64,000 bases of DNA, taken from contig CM055827.1 of the NCBI GenBank assembly GCA_029582265.1, forward strand, positions 5,714,471 through 5,778,470, given 5' to 3'. The position numbers and the translations under genes were made by a program. Under the pieces are notes generated by a model. The model ran no database searches. It had not been told where the DNA came from and was given only the letters and a program-made list of their open reading frames with translations. The stretch comes from Zoroaster sp. YZ-2022. Lineage: Eukaryota > Echinodermata > Asteroidea > Forcipulatida > Zoroasteridae. This document shows positions 11,301 to 20,703 of this stretch, piece by piece; position 1 is the first letter of the stretch; each line of letters opens with the position of its first letter.

Positions 11301-14300
11301 TCATGCATGAATGAAAAAATAATCGCGATATTCTCGAAAGTCGCGATGTATGTTTGCTGATATATCGTGGATGAAAAAAATTGATATCGCCCAAGCTTAT
11401 TCTGAGCTTAATCCTTTTGGTGTCACTTGTTGGATATGTATGACTCAACCGGAAGAACTTTAACAATCAATAAAATATTGATAACAATATCGATACCTTC
11501 CATCCAACCTTGACCCAGGCGGTGCAAAGCCAAAGTTCACTCGACCTGACCTCGTCCCAAGTACTCCGCCAAATTACGGCGAGGCCCTCGAAATGGAGAG
11601 CACCCACAGGAAGCTGAGTAACAGCAAACGCCAGGAGGCCAGTGTCAAATTTGAGAGTCCCACGCGGAGTTCAGACGATGGCGTTGTGGAAATCGAGGAC
11701 ATTACAGTAAGAACTGAGACAATAGCAGGCCCATTTGTGACGGAGGAACTCGAACAGAAATTGAGGGAAATGGATATCAAGTTAGATTACAACCAAAGGT
11801 GAGAAACTATAGCAGGGAAAAAAACCTTAAACCATCGCTTAGCTATTGTATTGAGCTGGTTACCAGTTAATGCTGCTCGCCAATTTGCTTAGTTAAATTG
11901 CACGCTAAGCAGCTCTCCACGGTGTCTCATGGCTTCTTGCCATGTATACCAGCAAATGAAGTTTGGTAGAATTGAATTTGGCTGGTAGACGGATCTGGAT
12001 GCTTAGCAAGACATGTTTAAACTACCTCTGAGATTGAAAGGAATTAGAAATCAAACCTTTCATTTACAGGAAGTAAATTTTGTCTTGGAAGGATTTATAC
12101 ATTTTTGTATGTGACATCCAGTTCTGTCTGAGAAAACATTTTGAAATGAATTGTACGATTTAAAGAAAAAATGTTTAACAAAACTTGTTGAATGCTACTC
12201 TAAAAGTGCCATTTTAATTATGTATTTCATATGTTAAATACCTACTGTGAAATATTTCCATTAATCTCAATTTAACAAAACTTTCAAAGGAATTGGTTTT
12301 TTTTTTAATGCAAAATATCATATATATTTTTGTACGCACAATTTCATTTGGGTATTCACTTGTTTGCTTGCATGCAACTCGCCACTATTTCTCACCAATG
12401 GCGTTAGCCAATTTGATTCAGCCTCATCAATTAACCCTCCATACGTCACAATCTGCATGCGTCCCACTCGTGTACACTCTCTGGTAGTTTGCCTGTGTAG
12501 TTAGAATCAACTCGGAGCTAGTTAGCTTTTCACTCGACGTTAACCATCCAGCATGTAGCGTTAGAATTCACCATTCCATCCGAATAAACATGACACTGGC
12601 GAGCCTTGTTTAACTTAGATGAGATGAAGATGGAATTTGATCGAGGAAAATGTGATTCTTTATAATTGTGATTCATAATTGTGATTAATAATTTCAATCA
12701 AAAATTTGATTTTCATCTGGAGTCTTACCCAAGATCAAGCCAAGAAGATGGGGGAAGGGGAGGGTCTTACAAACTTGTAAGTGACCTTATTTTGTGGTCA
12801 TTTCTGAGGATCCAAGAGGGTCGTCGGTCACAATGCTGTCAAACCAAGAATGGAAAAAGGCAGGGGGCCACCTATACAATTATGAAATCTGTGACCTAAA
12901 TTTAATGTCATACGTACAAAATTCAGTTCATTATTGATCTTCAAATTTGCCTAACAGTTTCCATAAAAAACATGAATCCTCAAATCATGATTTTATTTTA
13001 TTTATTTATTTTTTTATGAGCGTCGCTTGTTTTAAGGTCATATATTCACTCAAGCCCATCTACAGTTCATTCATTCATTCATGTACATTCATTCTCTTCA
13101 TGACCAAATAAGTACAATACAAAGTGATGACAACATCTTGAAATGCCAATTTCACCCTCCTACTCTAGCTGCACTTTAGTGGCAAGTAGCTATAGTGTTC
13201 AAAACCAGTCAACTGCCCGTTTTGAGTGTTGACACAAATGTACACACGGGGGCATTTTTGACTGTTTTTTTACTGTCATTTTGACCACCCTGAACAATAC
13301 CAGACAATGCTTTTACCATTTAAAAAACGGCCGACTCATTTTGACCTGTAAATGCACTTACTACACGTAAGGTTTGACAGTGTTCGACTTTTTAAGTGCA
13401 CAAGATATACCTATATCAATATTTGGACTGATTTTGACCCTTGCAGTCAGACCCTTGCAGAGTGAGCGGTAAGCCTTACATCAAACAGAACAGTAACAGA
13501 ACAGTAACAGAACAGTAGACAAAGAACAGCTCCCAATAAGGAACATTACAAACAAACAGCAGGAGGGCCAGACAAATGGACAGTTACGGGAGAGGGTGGG
13601 GGGTGGTGGGTGGTGGAGGGTGGGTGGTCTATGGTTCTATTGATACTGTAATAATCAAACTAGAGACTCTACTCTTCTAACACCAGCAATGTAGCAATTG
13701 AGAATTTCACATGGTGTCACCGCAATTAGTCTTACTTATCCTCACCATGCAAAGCTACAAGTTTTACCAATGTAGCACTTGTTTACAATTAAAGCGCCCT
13801 CTGTTAATATCATTTGTTTATTGGCAGGCAGGAATCATGTATGTTTCTACATGTGCAATTGTAAGTTTATATTTGGAGAAACATACATGTATACCGGTAT
13901 TGGTATATCATAACATTCAATATAATTTAAATCATCAATTAATTATATTCAGGATATTATAATGCCTAATTAGTTATTATTCAAAGCATACATGGAAGTT
14001 TTGCAAGAAGGTTTAACCCTCCGACTCTCGGAACAATTTTCCAGCGAGTTGACTGACCATTTAAAACTAGACAACTGTCTGTTTATGAATGGTGAATAAG
14101 CTACATTGTATGTAGATAACAGTACCGTGTACAGTTTAGATGCATTCACCACACAGTACCGTTTGACAACTGTCTGTTTATGAATGGTGAATAAGCTATG
14201 TAGATAACAGTACCGTGTACAGTTTAGATGCATTCACCACACAGTACCGTTTGACAACTGTCTGTTTATGAATGGTGGATTAGCTGTGTAGATAACAGTA

Positions 14301-15152
14301 CCGTGTACAGTTTATATACATTCACCACACAGTACCATTTGGCAACTGCCTGTTTATGAATGGTGGATTGGCTGTGTAGATAACAGTACCATGTACAGTT
14401 TAGATGCGTTCACCACACAGTACCATTTGGCAACTGTCTATGAATGGTGGATAAGCTGTGTGGATAACAGTACTGTGTGCAATTTAGATGCATTCACCAC
14501 ACAGTACCATTTGACAACTGTCTGTTTATGAATGGTGGATAAGCTGTGTAGATAACAATACCATGGACAGTTTAGATGCATTCACCACACAGTACCATTT
14601 GGCAAGCACTATACACGCTTGCTTAGTACCTTGGTATTGAATGATCACTCAACAGGAGGGTTATTAATGGTGCCTGATTTTTGCCTACCATGGTTAGACA
14701 GAGGGCGCTCTACATGTAAACAAGTAATGCCATCCTCAATACTAACACTAGTTTGTACTAATGCTCATTGCCTGCTGCTTGTTGCCTTTCACTCTCATCA
14801 CAGGCCCACACTGACCACCATGTTCCCCATCACCCCAACCACGACCCCAACTACGTCCCCAACAATGACTCCCCCATCCCTGTCCACCCCTCGCACCTAC
14901 AGCGGCAGCAGCACCATCGACACCCAGAGTGAGTCGTCGCCCCGCAAGACGGCCGACCTGTCAGAGGGCTCCGTCGAGCAACTGCAAGAGCTGCCCAGCC
15001 CCACCAGAGAGGGAGCCGCCGCCATGACGATGCTTCCCCAAGACAAGGAAGTGGAGGTGGATGAGATGAAAGCATTTGCGACGTCGCTAGGCGGAGATCA
15101 GGAAGAATTGGCAGCAGCGGCCGCAGAAGGAGAAGAACAGTGTTGGTTGTGA
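2265..15152 (+). CDS. 3' part of an unrecognised gene, four exons, C-terminal 314 residues
   Basis: The exons are 2265-2398, 10081-10263, 11519-11798 and 14804-15152. Each junction has GT-AG borders, and the phases fit (1, 1, 2), which is strong evidence that the chain is real. Visible residues 1-44 are basic and helix-like. Residues 45-105 are Ser/Arg/Pro-rich and probably disordered. Residues 106-198 are mixed charged and include an acidic [10 protein letters not shown] stretch and a short helical segment [15 protein letters not shown]. Residues 199-314 open with a Thr/Pro tract, continue as an acidic Ala/Glu-rich tail, and end QCWL. The composition suggests a cytoplasmic regulatory tail or scaffold. 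No catalytic motif, membrane segment or named domain can be seen. The start of the gene lies left of the window. Confidence 0.7.
3840..4103. mobile_element. MITE with TTTAACCAGTTCGCA termini
   Basis: The left end at 3840-3854 reads TTTAACCAGTTCGCA, and its exact reverse complement is at 4089-4103. The 264-bp interior has no coding frame and is more GC-rich than its surroundings. Only one copy is in the window. A short non-autonomous DNA transposon is the simplest reading. Confidence 0.75.
4287..4489. mobile_element. TAAGCA-family inverted-repeat element
   Basis: One of several copies sharing a plan: a left end with CACAGAGCTGCTAAG, a middle with AACAGACTACCAG and a Thr-poor AT-rich pair GGCTGGTAA, and a right end with TAGCAGCTGTATGAAATC. 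The ends are imperfect inverted repeats of each other. Confidence 0.6.
5164..5700. repeat. 21-bp minisatellite
   Basis: About 25 copies of TTGCCGTTAGGWTGACTTGGG, with GGTTGA and GGATGA variants interleaved in blocks. This suggests duplication of groups of units as well as single units. The array decays into TTGACTTGGGTTAATAAGG at its right edge. Confidence 0.95.
6134..6164. repeat. (TA)n(GA)n compound microsatellite
   Basis: A run of TA dinucleotides passes directly into a run of GA dinucleotides. Confidence 0.9.
6899..7166. mobile_element. mariner-like MITE with ~30-bp inverted termini
   Basis: The left end TACTACTCAAAACAATTTAG continues into GGAACACCGG, and the whole is mirrored at 7135-7166 (CCGGTGTTCC then CTAAATTGTTTTGAGTAGTA). 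The 268-bp element is bordered by TA on both sides, as expected for the Tc1/mariner superfamily. There is no transposase frame, so it is non-autonomous. Confidence 0.85.
7433..7676. mobile_element. TAAGCA-family element, copy 2
   Basis: It starts with CCCCAATTTCACAGAGCAGC and ends with AGCAGCTCTATGAAATTGAC, near-perfect inverted ends. It abuts the next copy directly. Confidence 0.75.
7676..7843. mobile_element. TAAGCA-family element, copy 3, shorter
   Basis: GGGTCAATGTCACAGATGC at the left is mirrored by CTCTATGAAATTGGGCCC at the right. The interior has AACAGACTACCAGCC and TAGCTGGTAACCAAA, which also form the unit of the 95-bp array at 53210-53684. Confidence 0.75.
8724..9010 (+). mobile_element. 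dispersed element with AGGCCTGTGATTT end, copy 1
   Basis: It shares blocks with copies at 10290-10575, 30332-30596 (inverted), 32613-33392 and 44733-44970 (inverted): AGGCCTGTGATTTCTCAGG, CTCCCTTTGCCT, GTGTCCAAACCTCTAG, CATCCAGGAGGTTCAGG and CAAAGGGAGACCC. Both ends read toward GTGATTT / AAATCACAC, so the ends are short, degenerate inverted repeats. Confidence 0.75.
9558..9937. mobile_element. AAGTCTCTGGTTT inverted-repeat element, copy 1
   Basis: The left end AAAAAGTCTCTGGTTT is mirrored by the right end ACCAGAAACCAGACACTTTT. Related copies lie at 31564-31906, 48003-48392 and 58330-58685, with a fragment at 26950-27045. Shared interior words are GTCGGCATTTTTA, CCAATTGCAGCCA and GATTTGTGAGG. 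Confidence 0.75.
10081..10263 (+). CDS. exon B of the unrecognised + strand gene
   Basis: A TTTCCTTTTCCTGCAG acceptor precedes it, and a GTCAGC donor follows at 10264. It takes the single leftover base of exon A, reads 60 further codons and leaves one base over. It encodes residues 45-105, rich in Ser, Arg and Pro ([12 protein letters not shown] through to SLSQEVK), probably disordered. The frame stays open into the intron for about 70 bases, but the phase match with exon C supports the donor given. Confidence 0.7.
10290..10575 (+). mobile_element. AGGCCTGTGATTT-family element, copy 2
   Basis: It begins within 30 bases of the exon B donor (TCAGGTCTGTGATTTATCAGG) and runs through GTGTCCAAACCTCTAG and CATCCAGGAGG-type blocks to CCAATCACACCTCTG. 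An element this close to a donor could affect splice-site choice. Confidence 0.7.
10895..11399. mobile_element. full-length AAGCTTGGGCGATA inverted-repeat element
   Basis: The left end AAGCTTGGGCGATA (10895-10908) is the exact reverse complement of the right end TATCGCCCAAGCTT, and TA borders lie just inside or outside. The interior holds three tandem copies of a block containing TTATCGAGATGTCGGCAAG (about 10974-11100). It ends about 120 bases before the exon C acceptor. Truncated relatives are at 1370-1719, 53711-53802 and 63698-63847. Confidence 0.85.
11519..11798 (+). CDS. exon C of the unrecognised + strand gene
   Basis: The acceptor is TTGACCCAG before 11519 and the donor GTGAGA at 11799. 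It uses one leftover base from exon B, encodes residues 106-198 and leaves two bases (AG). The peptide runs [20 protein letters not shown], then a charged region, [10 protein letters not shown], and the helical [20 protein letters not shown] content and third-base use are higher than in the flanking intron, consistent with coding DNA. Confidence 0.75.
13153..13463 (-). mobile_element. relative of the TTAACCCTTCT / GTAGGAGGGTTAA element
   Basis: It is inverted with respect to the copies at 29099-29407 and 30744-31063. It shares ACCCTCCTAC, TGCACTTTAGTGGCAAGTAG, AAAACCAGTCAACTG, CAATACCAGACAATGC and TTTGACCCTTGCAG. The terminal TTAA is not conserved in this copy. Confidence 0.75.
14076..14606. 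repeat. 88-bp tandem array, six copies
   Basis: Units start near 14076, 14171, 14259, 14347, 14435 and 14519. Each carries TGTCTGTTTATGAATGGTG, GATAACAGTACCGTG and GCATTCACCACACAGTACC. The first unit has a 7-bp insertion and the fifth a short deletion. Confidence 0.9.
14804..15152 (+). CDS. terminal coding exon D of the unrecognised + strand gene
   Basis: The acceptor CACTCTCATCACAG ends at 14803. The two leftover bases AG plus G complete an Arg codon, and the frame runs to a TGA at 15150-15152. Residues 199-314 start with a Thr/Pro tract (about [19 protein letters not shown]), continue through Ser/Arg ([15 protein letters not shown]) and Glu/Ala-rich acidic sequence, and end QCWL. The sequence is clearly GC-richer than its surroundings. 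The frame is also open upstream of 14804, but that part is intron by the phase match and the clean acceptor. Confidence 0.8.
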
Positions 15153-16022
15153 GCCTAGCCATGGGGGGTCTCGTCTCATCCTGGTGTATATATACATAAT
15201 ACCATCTGTGGGTTTGAACTAACAAACATGTGCATATGATAAAAAGCCAAGATTATTAAAGGGGGGCCCCATCAGCTTCTTCAGTGACTCCAGCCAAATG
15301 ATTATGGTATATCGGCCACTAGTTATGATGCGTGACTCATCGTAAAGTGTGTAGCGTTTGACCAAACAAGGACACCTTTTTGTTAGCTATTTCAAAAAGA
15401 ATGTATGACTTTGGTATTCGACTCGCGTGTTTGATTTATATTTGTGTAAATGAAGATGTATAACAGTTGACCTGTTGAAAAGAAAATAGTGAAAATGTAT
15501 TCAGGTTTTCTGATTGGCAAACACTAGACTCTGCATTTTCCTCTGAAGTCAAATTTGTATTCAGCCAAGAATATTTAGCAAATAATTTTGACTTATTTTA
15601 CGATAAAATTGATAGCACATCAGATGGAAATATTTCAAATTCAAGAGTTGTTTGGTGCCATCTACTTTTGATCGTTTTATATATATACACATACATGTAT
15701 AAATAGATATATATTGGGTTGAAATTTCCAATGTTTTACGTTCCCATTAAGAAAACGGATTATAAACCAAACAAAATTGTTAAATCTTGAGCATTATTGT
15801 CAATACCCCCCAGGGTAAAAATCAATACATGTAGCCCTCTAAGTGTTTTTTCCAGTGGTACCTAAAAGTTGCGATATATCAATTTATGTATACACTGTAT
15901 ATCCACACGCTATCATCCTCAGAATACACAGAACACATTCAGGTTTCAGTCATTATTCCACTGTCGCTGTAACGTTTTGTTAAAACGCGCCGCAATTTCA
16001 CGCATGCTGAAGTACCAATAAA
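15153..16022 (+). other. probable 3' UTR of the unrecognised gene
   Basis: No further exon is needed after the stop. This AT-rich stretch runs to the first clear AATAAA. It holds no element I recognise. Confidence 0.5.
16017..16022 (+). terminator. candidate polyadenylation signal
   Basis: AATAAA lies 865 bases after the stop codon of the + strand gene, with GT-rich sequence about 20-60 bases downstream. Confidence 0.45.
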
Positions 16023-17436
16023 AGTACGCACCACGTTGTCACTGAATTAGGAACTTGATGTTTTGCCCGTAACACATCATTCTGGAAAAAACAAAAACAT
16101 ATGCATATTTATTTTTGTTGCTATTGATAAAGATTTCTGATAATCCACTCTCTGCAATAATTGCATTTTTTTTGTAAAGTTTGTTTTTGCTATGGTATTG
16201 GACTGTACTACCCCCAAACAGTGTCATGTGGTAACTTTCTTCATTGCTCAAAGCTCCACCTGTGCTGGTTAAGTTTCTGTGTTTTGCAAAACAATTTTCT
16301 GTTAACAATATCATGTTCTGTTTTGCTGTATTATTTATAAAATATAATCTAAGATGGCCGCCAACATGAATGTTATGTCAACCTATAAAATTGTACAAAT
16401 TTATTTTAAATAATGCGTAATTGGCCAATCAACAGCTGTCAATCAAAATCCCTTATTGACCAATCAGATGTGCTGAACAGCCTCACATGGTGCACATAAA
16501 AAGAAATGCACATAATACAACAGCATTATCTCTGACAAGCTTAGTAAGGTTTTGTACATTTAACATATATGCATGGTGCCACCGCAATTAGTCTTACTTA
16601 TCCTCTTCACCATGCAAAGCTACAAGTTTGACCTATATACGCACATGTTAATGTTAGTGTTTTCCCCCATGCATATAAAAATGGGGCGTGACCAATTGTT
16701 AGTTGGGGGCACAGTTGAACCAGTAAGGGCACAGTATTGTGACCAGTAATGGTGCAGTTTAAACCTCCCTTCTCCACCTACTTCCCCCCCCCCCCCATAA
16801 TTCCATACAGCTCAAATGACAATTACCCAGATTTGCCTGAAGACGATCAGAGCACACACTGAACGAAACGAAACGTTGAGTTGTAACCAACTGGTTCTTT
16901 TCAGAACTAATTACTACTCAAAATGAGAATTTGTACATGATGTCACCGCAAATGGTCTTTATTACACAATCCATATAAGGCTATGGTCCCTACCCAACCC
17001 TTGACAACATGGAAAAATTGGTCACTCCACCTCGATAAAAAAATCCAAGCATTTGACCTACATAGCAGCACTCATTCAGAAACTAATCCCCCATTGGTTA
17101 ATCAGTGCTGTTTGTTTGACATGCTAGATTGGTGACAATGTCGGTTACAATGTATCCACACTTTACCATATCCGTTATTCCTTTTTTGTTTTTATTAATC
17201 ACTTTTAAGCAAAGGAGATAAGCAGGTTGAAAATCGGTGATTTCAGACTACAGAGGGCACTATTATTATTTTTAAAGCCATGTGTACTGAAGGCAGTATC
17301 CGGTTTCCATGGTAACTGGTTTTAAATCCCTTGTTTGAAACATGCTTAGCACCATTTTTTATCCCACTTATCAATCAGTTTTTGTAGTTTGTTTATGATA
17401 AATTTTTAGTTGTAATTGGTAATTGGTTCATGTATG

Positions 17437-17520
17437 AGCGCCTTGCGTGCAGCGCCTTGCGTGCAGCGCCTTGCGTGCAGCGCCTTGCGTGCAGCGCCTT
17501 GCGTGCAGCGCCTTGCGTGC
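17437..17520. repeat. 14-bp tandem repeat, six copies
   Basis: Six identical units of AGCGCCTTGCGTGC. The perfect identity implies a very recent expansion. Confidence 0.95.
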
Positions 17521-17965
17521 ATTCTAATTATTTCTCCTTGACAATGGGTACATGATAACTTCAATGCATTATGTTTATTGTCCACTTTAAGATGACTGGT
17601 ACTCCATTACATTTCATTTGTTAGATGACCTTTGACCTGCGTGCCATAGTCACGCCCCCCCCCTCCCCCCCCCCCGCCTTGATATCTATTTATATATGAC
17701 CACATGGGCAGCTACATCAACCAGTCATAATAATATCCTTTACTTTAGGCTTTTATATAGCAGGGGGTCAAAGGGGGTGTGGTGGGGGTGTAAACTCCTT
17801 CAACTTTTGCCAAATGGTCCCTTCTTTTTGTTTGCCACCCTGGATGTAACCCATTATTGGGTATTTATAAATGTTGTATATAATACTGTCATCTTATTAT
17901 GGATGAAGGGGTCATTCTCACCGAGGGTACTACAGTGGTACAATCATAAAAGTCTTCTTACTATC

Positions 17966-18260
17966 ATAGGATTGAGGTTGCCTGGGTACCATTGGGGAGT
18001 ACCCGAGGTGACACCGACCCCTTCCGCATTACTAATGCATTTATAGGATTGAGGTTGCCTGGGTACCATTGAGGAGTACCCGAGGTGACACCGACCCCTT
18101 CCGCATTACTAATGCATTTATAGGATTGAGGTTGCCTGGGTACCATTGGGGAGTACCCGAGGTGACACCGACCCCTTCCGCATTACTAATGCATTTATAG
18201 GATTGAGGTTGCCTGGGTACTATTGGGGAGTACCCTAGGTGACACCGACCCCTTCGGCTC
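17966..18260. repeat. 77-bp tandem array, four copies
   Basis: Units start at 17966, 18043, 18120 and 18197. Each contains ATAGGATTGAGGTTGCCTGG, GGTACCATTGGGGAGTACCC and GGTGACACCGACCCCTTCC. The GGTACC...GGGTACT portion is shared with the array at 26428-26895, so both arose from one element family. Confidence 0.95.
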
Positions 18261-18625
18261 AATCATGTTTCATGCCATTTATATTTATTTTTGTATAATT
18301 TATTTATTTTTTTTTCAATTAGAGATTTTTTATTAATATTGCAAGAATCCGATCAGTAGAGGGCGCTCTATTCAGCTATCATGGAGAGAACAATGAGAGT
18401 CAATGTTTATATCATGTATTAAGTCTATAATGCAATAAAATGCACATGAAAATACACTCCAGAAATGTTTAGAAATGTTTAGAAAGTAAATGCATACAAG
18501 GGGGACAGTAAATGCCACGGTGGCTTCTAACTTGGATGTACATTTTTTTTTTTAAGAACTGCTTACATGTAAGTCACCCAATAATGCAATACTTATAAGC
18601 GAGATATACATGTACATATATATCT

Positions 18626-18911
18626 GGTCCCAATTTCATAGAGCCGCTTAGCAGCCGATTTATTTTTTTTTGCTTACTGTACGTTTTTCATTTCATAGCG
18701 CTGCTAACCGTTAAGCATAGAGAAAGGCACGCTAACTTGCCGGCTGTTATTGCTAGCAAATGAGTGACGCAGCAATACAAATCCATGGTGAACACTTACG
18801 CGCTGCTCTGAATTTTCTTGCTAAGCCATGAAATACGCTTATGCTTAAGCAAATTTGTCTGCTATAGTATATTTGCCTACCGGTAAGCAACGCTATGAAA
18901 TTAAGCCCTGG
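18626..18911. mobile_element. TAAGCA-family element, copy 4
   Basis: The left end GGTCCCAATTTCATAGAGCC is mirrored by the right end CGCTATGAAATTAAGCCCTG. The interior includes CGCTGCTAACCGTTAAGCAT and CCGGCTGTTATTGCTAGCAA; the latter also occurs at 56700-56725. Confidence 0.8.
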
Positions 18912-18977
18912 TAAGTGGTAGGTTCTGTGGTGGTGGTGCTGCTCAAGGTTTTTTATCTCAAGAGGTCAAGTGTTATG

Positions 18978-19160
18978 TAACCAGCACCAATCTCATAGAT
19001 CTGCTCAGCAGAGAAAGTTGCCAAGCAGATGTTCTTGGTTACCACCCAAATGTGCATGTGAAATGAATGTACTTTGGCTGGTAGTCTGTTTGTAATGCTT
19101 GGCGAAAATATTTGCCAACTTAAATTCTCTGCTTAGCAGCTCGATGAAATTTTGCCCCTG
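18978..19160. mobile_element. TAAGCA-family element, copy 5
   Basis: The left end AGCACCAATCTCATAGATCT and right end AGCTCGATGAAATTTTGCCC are inverted. The interior has TGGCTGGTAGTCTGTTT. Confidence 0.7.
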
Positions 19161-19230
19161 GTTCGATATCCCCATTGGTGAAAATAGCTGAATGCTACTA
19201 ATGCTTACCGGGTCGATGTCCACTATGCTA

Positions 19231-19590
19231 TCCTGATTGGGAAATACTTTTATCCTGATTGAGAGATACTTTTATCCTGATTGAGAGATACTTTTATCCT
19301 GATTGGGAGATACTTTTATCCTGATTGGGAGATACTTTTATCCTGATTGAGAGATACTTTTATCCTGATTGGGAGATACTTTTATCCTGATTGGGAGATA
19401 CTTTTATCCTGATTGGGAGATACTTGTATCCTGATTTGGAGATATTTGTGTCCTGATTGGGAGATACTTTTGTCCTGATTTGGAGATATTTGTGTCCTGA
19501 TTGGGAGATACTTTTGTCCTGATTGGGAGATACTTTTGTCCTGATTGGGAGATACTTTTATCCTGATTGGGAGATACTTTTATCCTGATT
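19231..19590. repeat. 22-bp minisatellite
   Basis: About 16 copies of TCCTGATTGGGAGATACTTTT-type units with GAGAG/GGGAG and TTTTG/TTTTA variants. One run of TTTGGAGATATTTGTG variants occurs twice, pointing to block duplication. Confidence 0.95.
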
Positions 19591-20006
19591 GAAACCCCTT
19601 TGGACCTTGGCCACATTGACGTGCCCATGTTTTGTCAAGTTCCCTGTATGCTCGTGTACAATCACAGTGCCCGATAATCGGTATATAAAAAGGACCAGCC
19701 TATTTCAATGTCAGCCTCAGTTCGGTGATGTGTATTTGCATGGGAGAATACAGCTATAGCATTATACAAGTCTATTACACCGATGGGGATAATCAGGAGG
19801 GCACTTTCTGCTGAACCATAGCTTGCATTGTTGCACAATTTATGAAAGTAATGGTTTATTACAATTTTGGCAAATTATGCCAAAAATTAAATTAGGTACA
19901 AGATGTTTCATATATTGTATCAAAAAGTATGATAGCACAATGGGGCGGATGCCACAAATGTTGTTATAAAGGGAATTTTGAAGTCTGTAATCAGTAAAAT
20001 TGACAG

Positions 20007-20703
20007 CAGACCTCCCAGTGAAACCTATAAAAACCTATATTTCAAAATGGGAACCTTTATTTCCCTGCAAAAAACCTATATTAACCTATAAAAACCTATA
20101 TTTATAATCTCCAGCAACACATTTTCAACTTCCTTGTAAAATCCTAATGGCTTTGAAGAAAAATTACTTCCTAAGTATAAAGAGATGAAGCCAAAACAGT
20201 AGACAAACTGTAACATGTGTTCCGCTCTTGGATTTGTTGCCGGACAGTGTATGGGGTAATGTACTTTGTTGCAAAAAGTACTCAGAAGGTAGGCAATTTA
20301 CCAAAAACTTGTTATTTAACACTGCATAATCACTGGAAATAACCTATAAAAGCCTATATTTTGGCATTTGGTGAACCTATAATAACCTGTATTTTGCTTA
20401 AAAAACCTATATGTGACCCGCTTCATCGAAATGAGGAATGTCCCCCAAATTCCACATTTTGAGATATATGGATATCAACTTAAAGAGAATTTAATGGGCT
20501 TTCTGATGATGCCAAACATTCATTTTTTGGTTCATTTCATTCCTGTGTTAGGATGTGATAAATTGATAATGTAATAATGCAGTCATGCACGTTTTGTGAA
20601 CTTTGTGAAGTCCATTTACACGGAAACGTGTTGGGGGACATTCCTCGTTTCAGTGGAGCCGGAGCGGGTCACATATTTGGTAGATTAGGCACTGGGAGGT
20701 CTG
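20007..20703. mobile_element. CAGACCTCCCAG element interrupted by a nested MITE
   Basis: The left end CAGACCTCCCAG (20007) is mirrored by CTGGGAGGTCTG ending at 20703. The flanks repeat the hexamer TGACAG (20001-20006 and 20704-20709), a 6-bp target duplication. The interior is rich in AACCTATAAAAACCTATA. A second family member is at 43761-44161. The element at 20412-20673 is inserted near its right end and splits it. Confidence 0.9.
20412..20673. mobile_element. TGTGACCCGC MITE, copy 1, nested
   Basis: The ends TGTGACCCGCTTCATCGAAA and, inverted, GGAGCGGGTCACA extend as inverted repeats through GGAATGTCCCCCAAAT / TTGGGGGACATTCC. It is flanked by TA on both sides. It is 262 bp, with no coding frame. 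Copy 2 is at 38264-38518. Confidence 0.9.

Larger units (their letters stand above)
10264..11518 (+). other. intron of the unrecognised gene
   Basis: The intron is 1,255 bp and mostly consists of two elements, 10290-10575 and 10895-11399. A tRNA B-box-like GGGATTCGATCCC at 10850-10862 is a SINE remnant at most. Confidence 0.7.
11799..14803 (+). other. last intron of the unrecognised gene
   Basis: It includes a decayed TAAGCA-like patch (about 11838-12012), a TTAACCC-family relative (13153-13463), a purine-rich GGTGG stretch (13590-13630), a 60-bp fragment of the CATGGTGTCACCGCAATTAG family (13712-13770) and an 88-bp tandem array (14076-14606). I see no convincing exon. Confidence 0.6.

Noticed and set aside
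14851..15225. 124-codon minus-strand open frame
   Set aside because: It is antisense to exon D of the + strand gene, whose phase and GC content support the + reading.
17437..17520. CRISPR-like regular repeat
   Set aside because: The units are directly adjacent with no spacers, and the DNA is eukaryotic.
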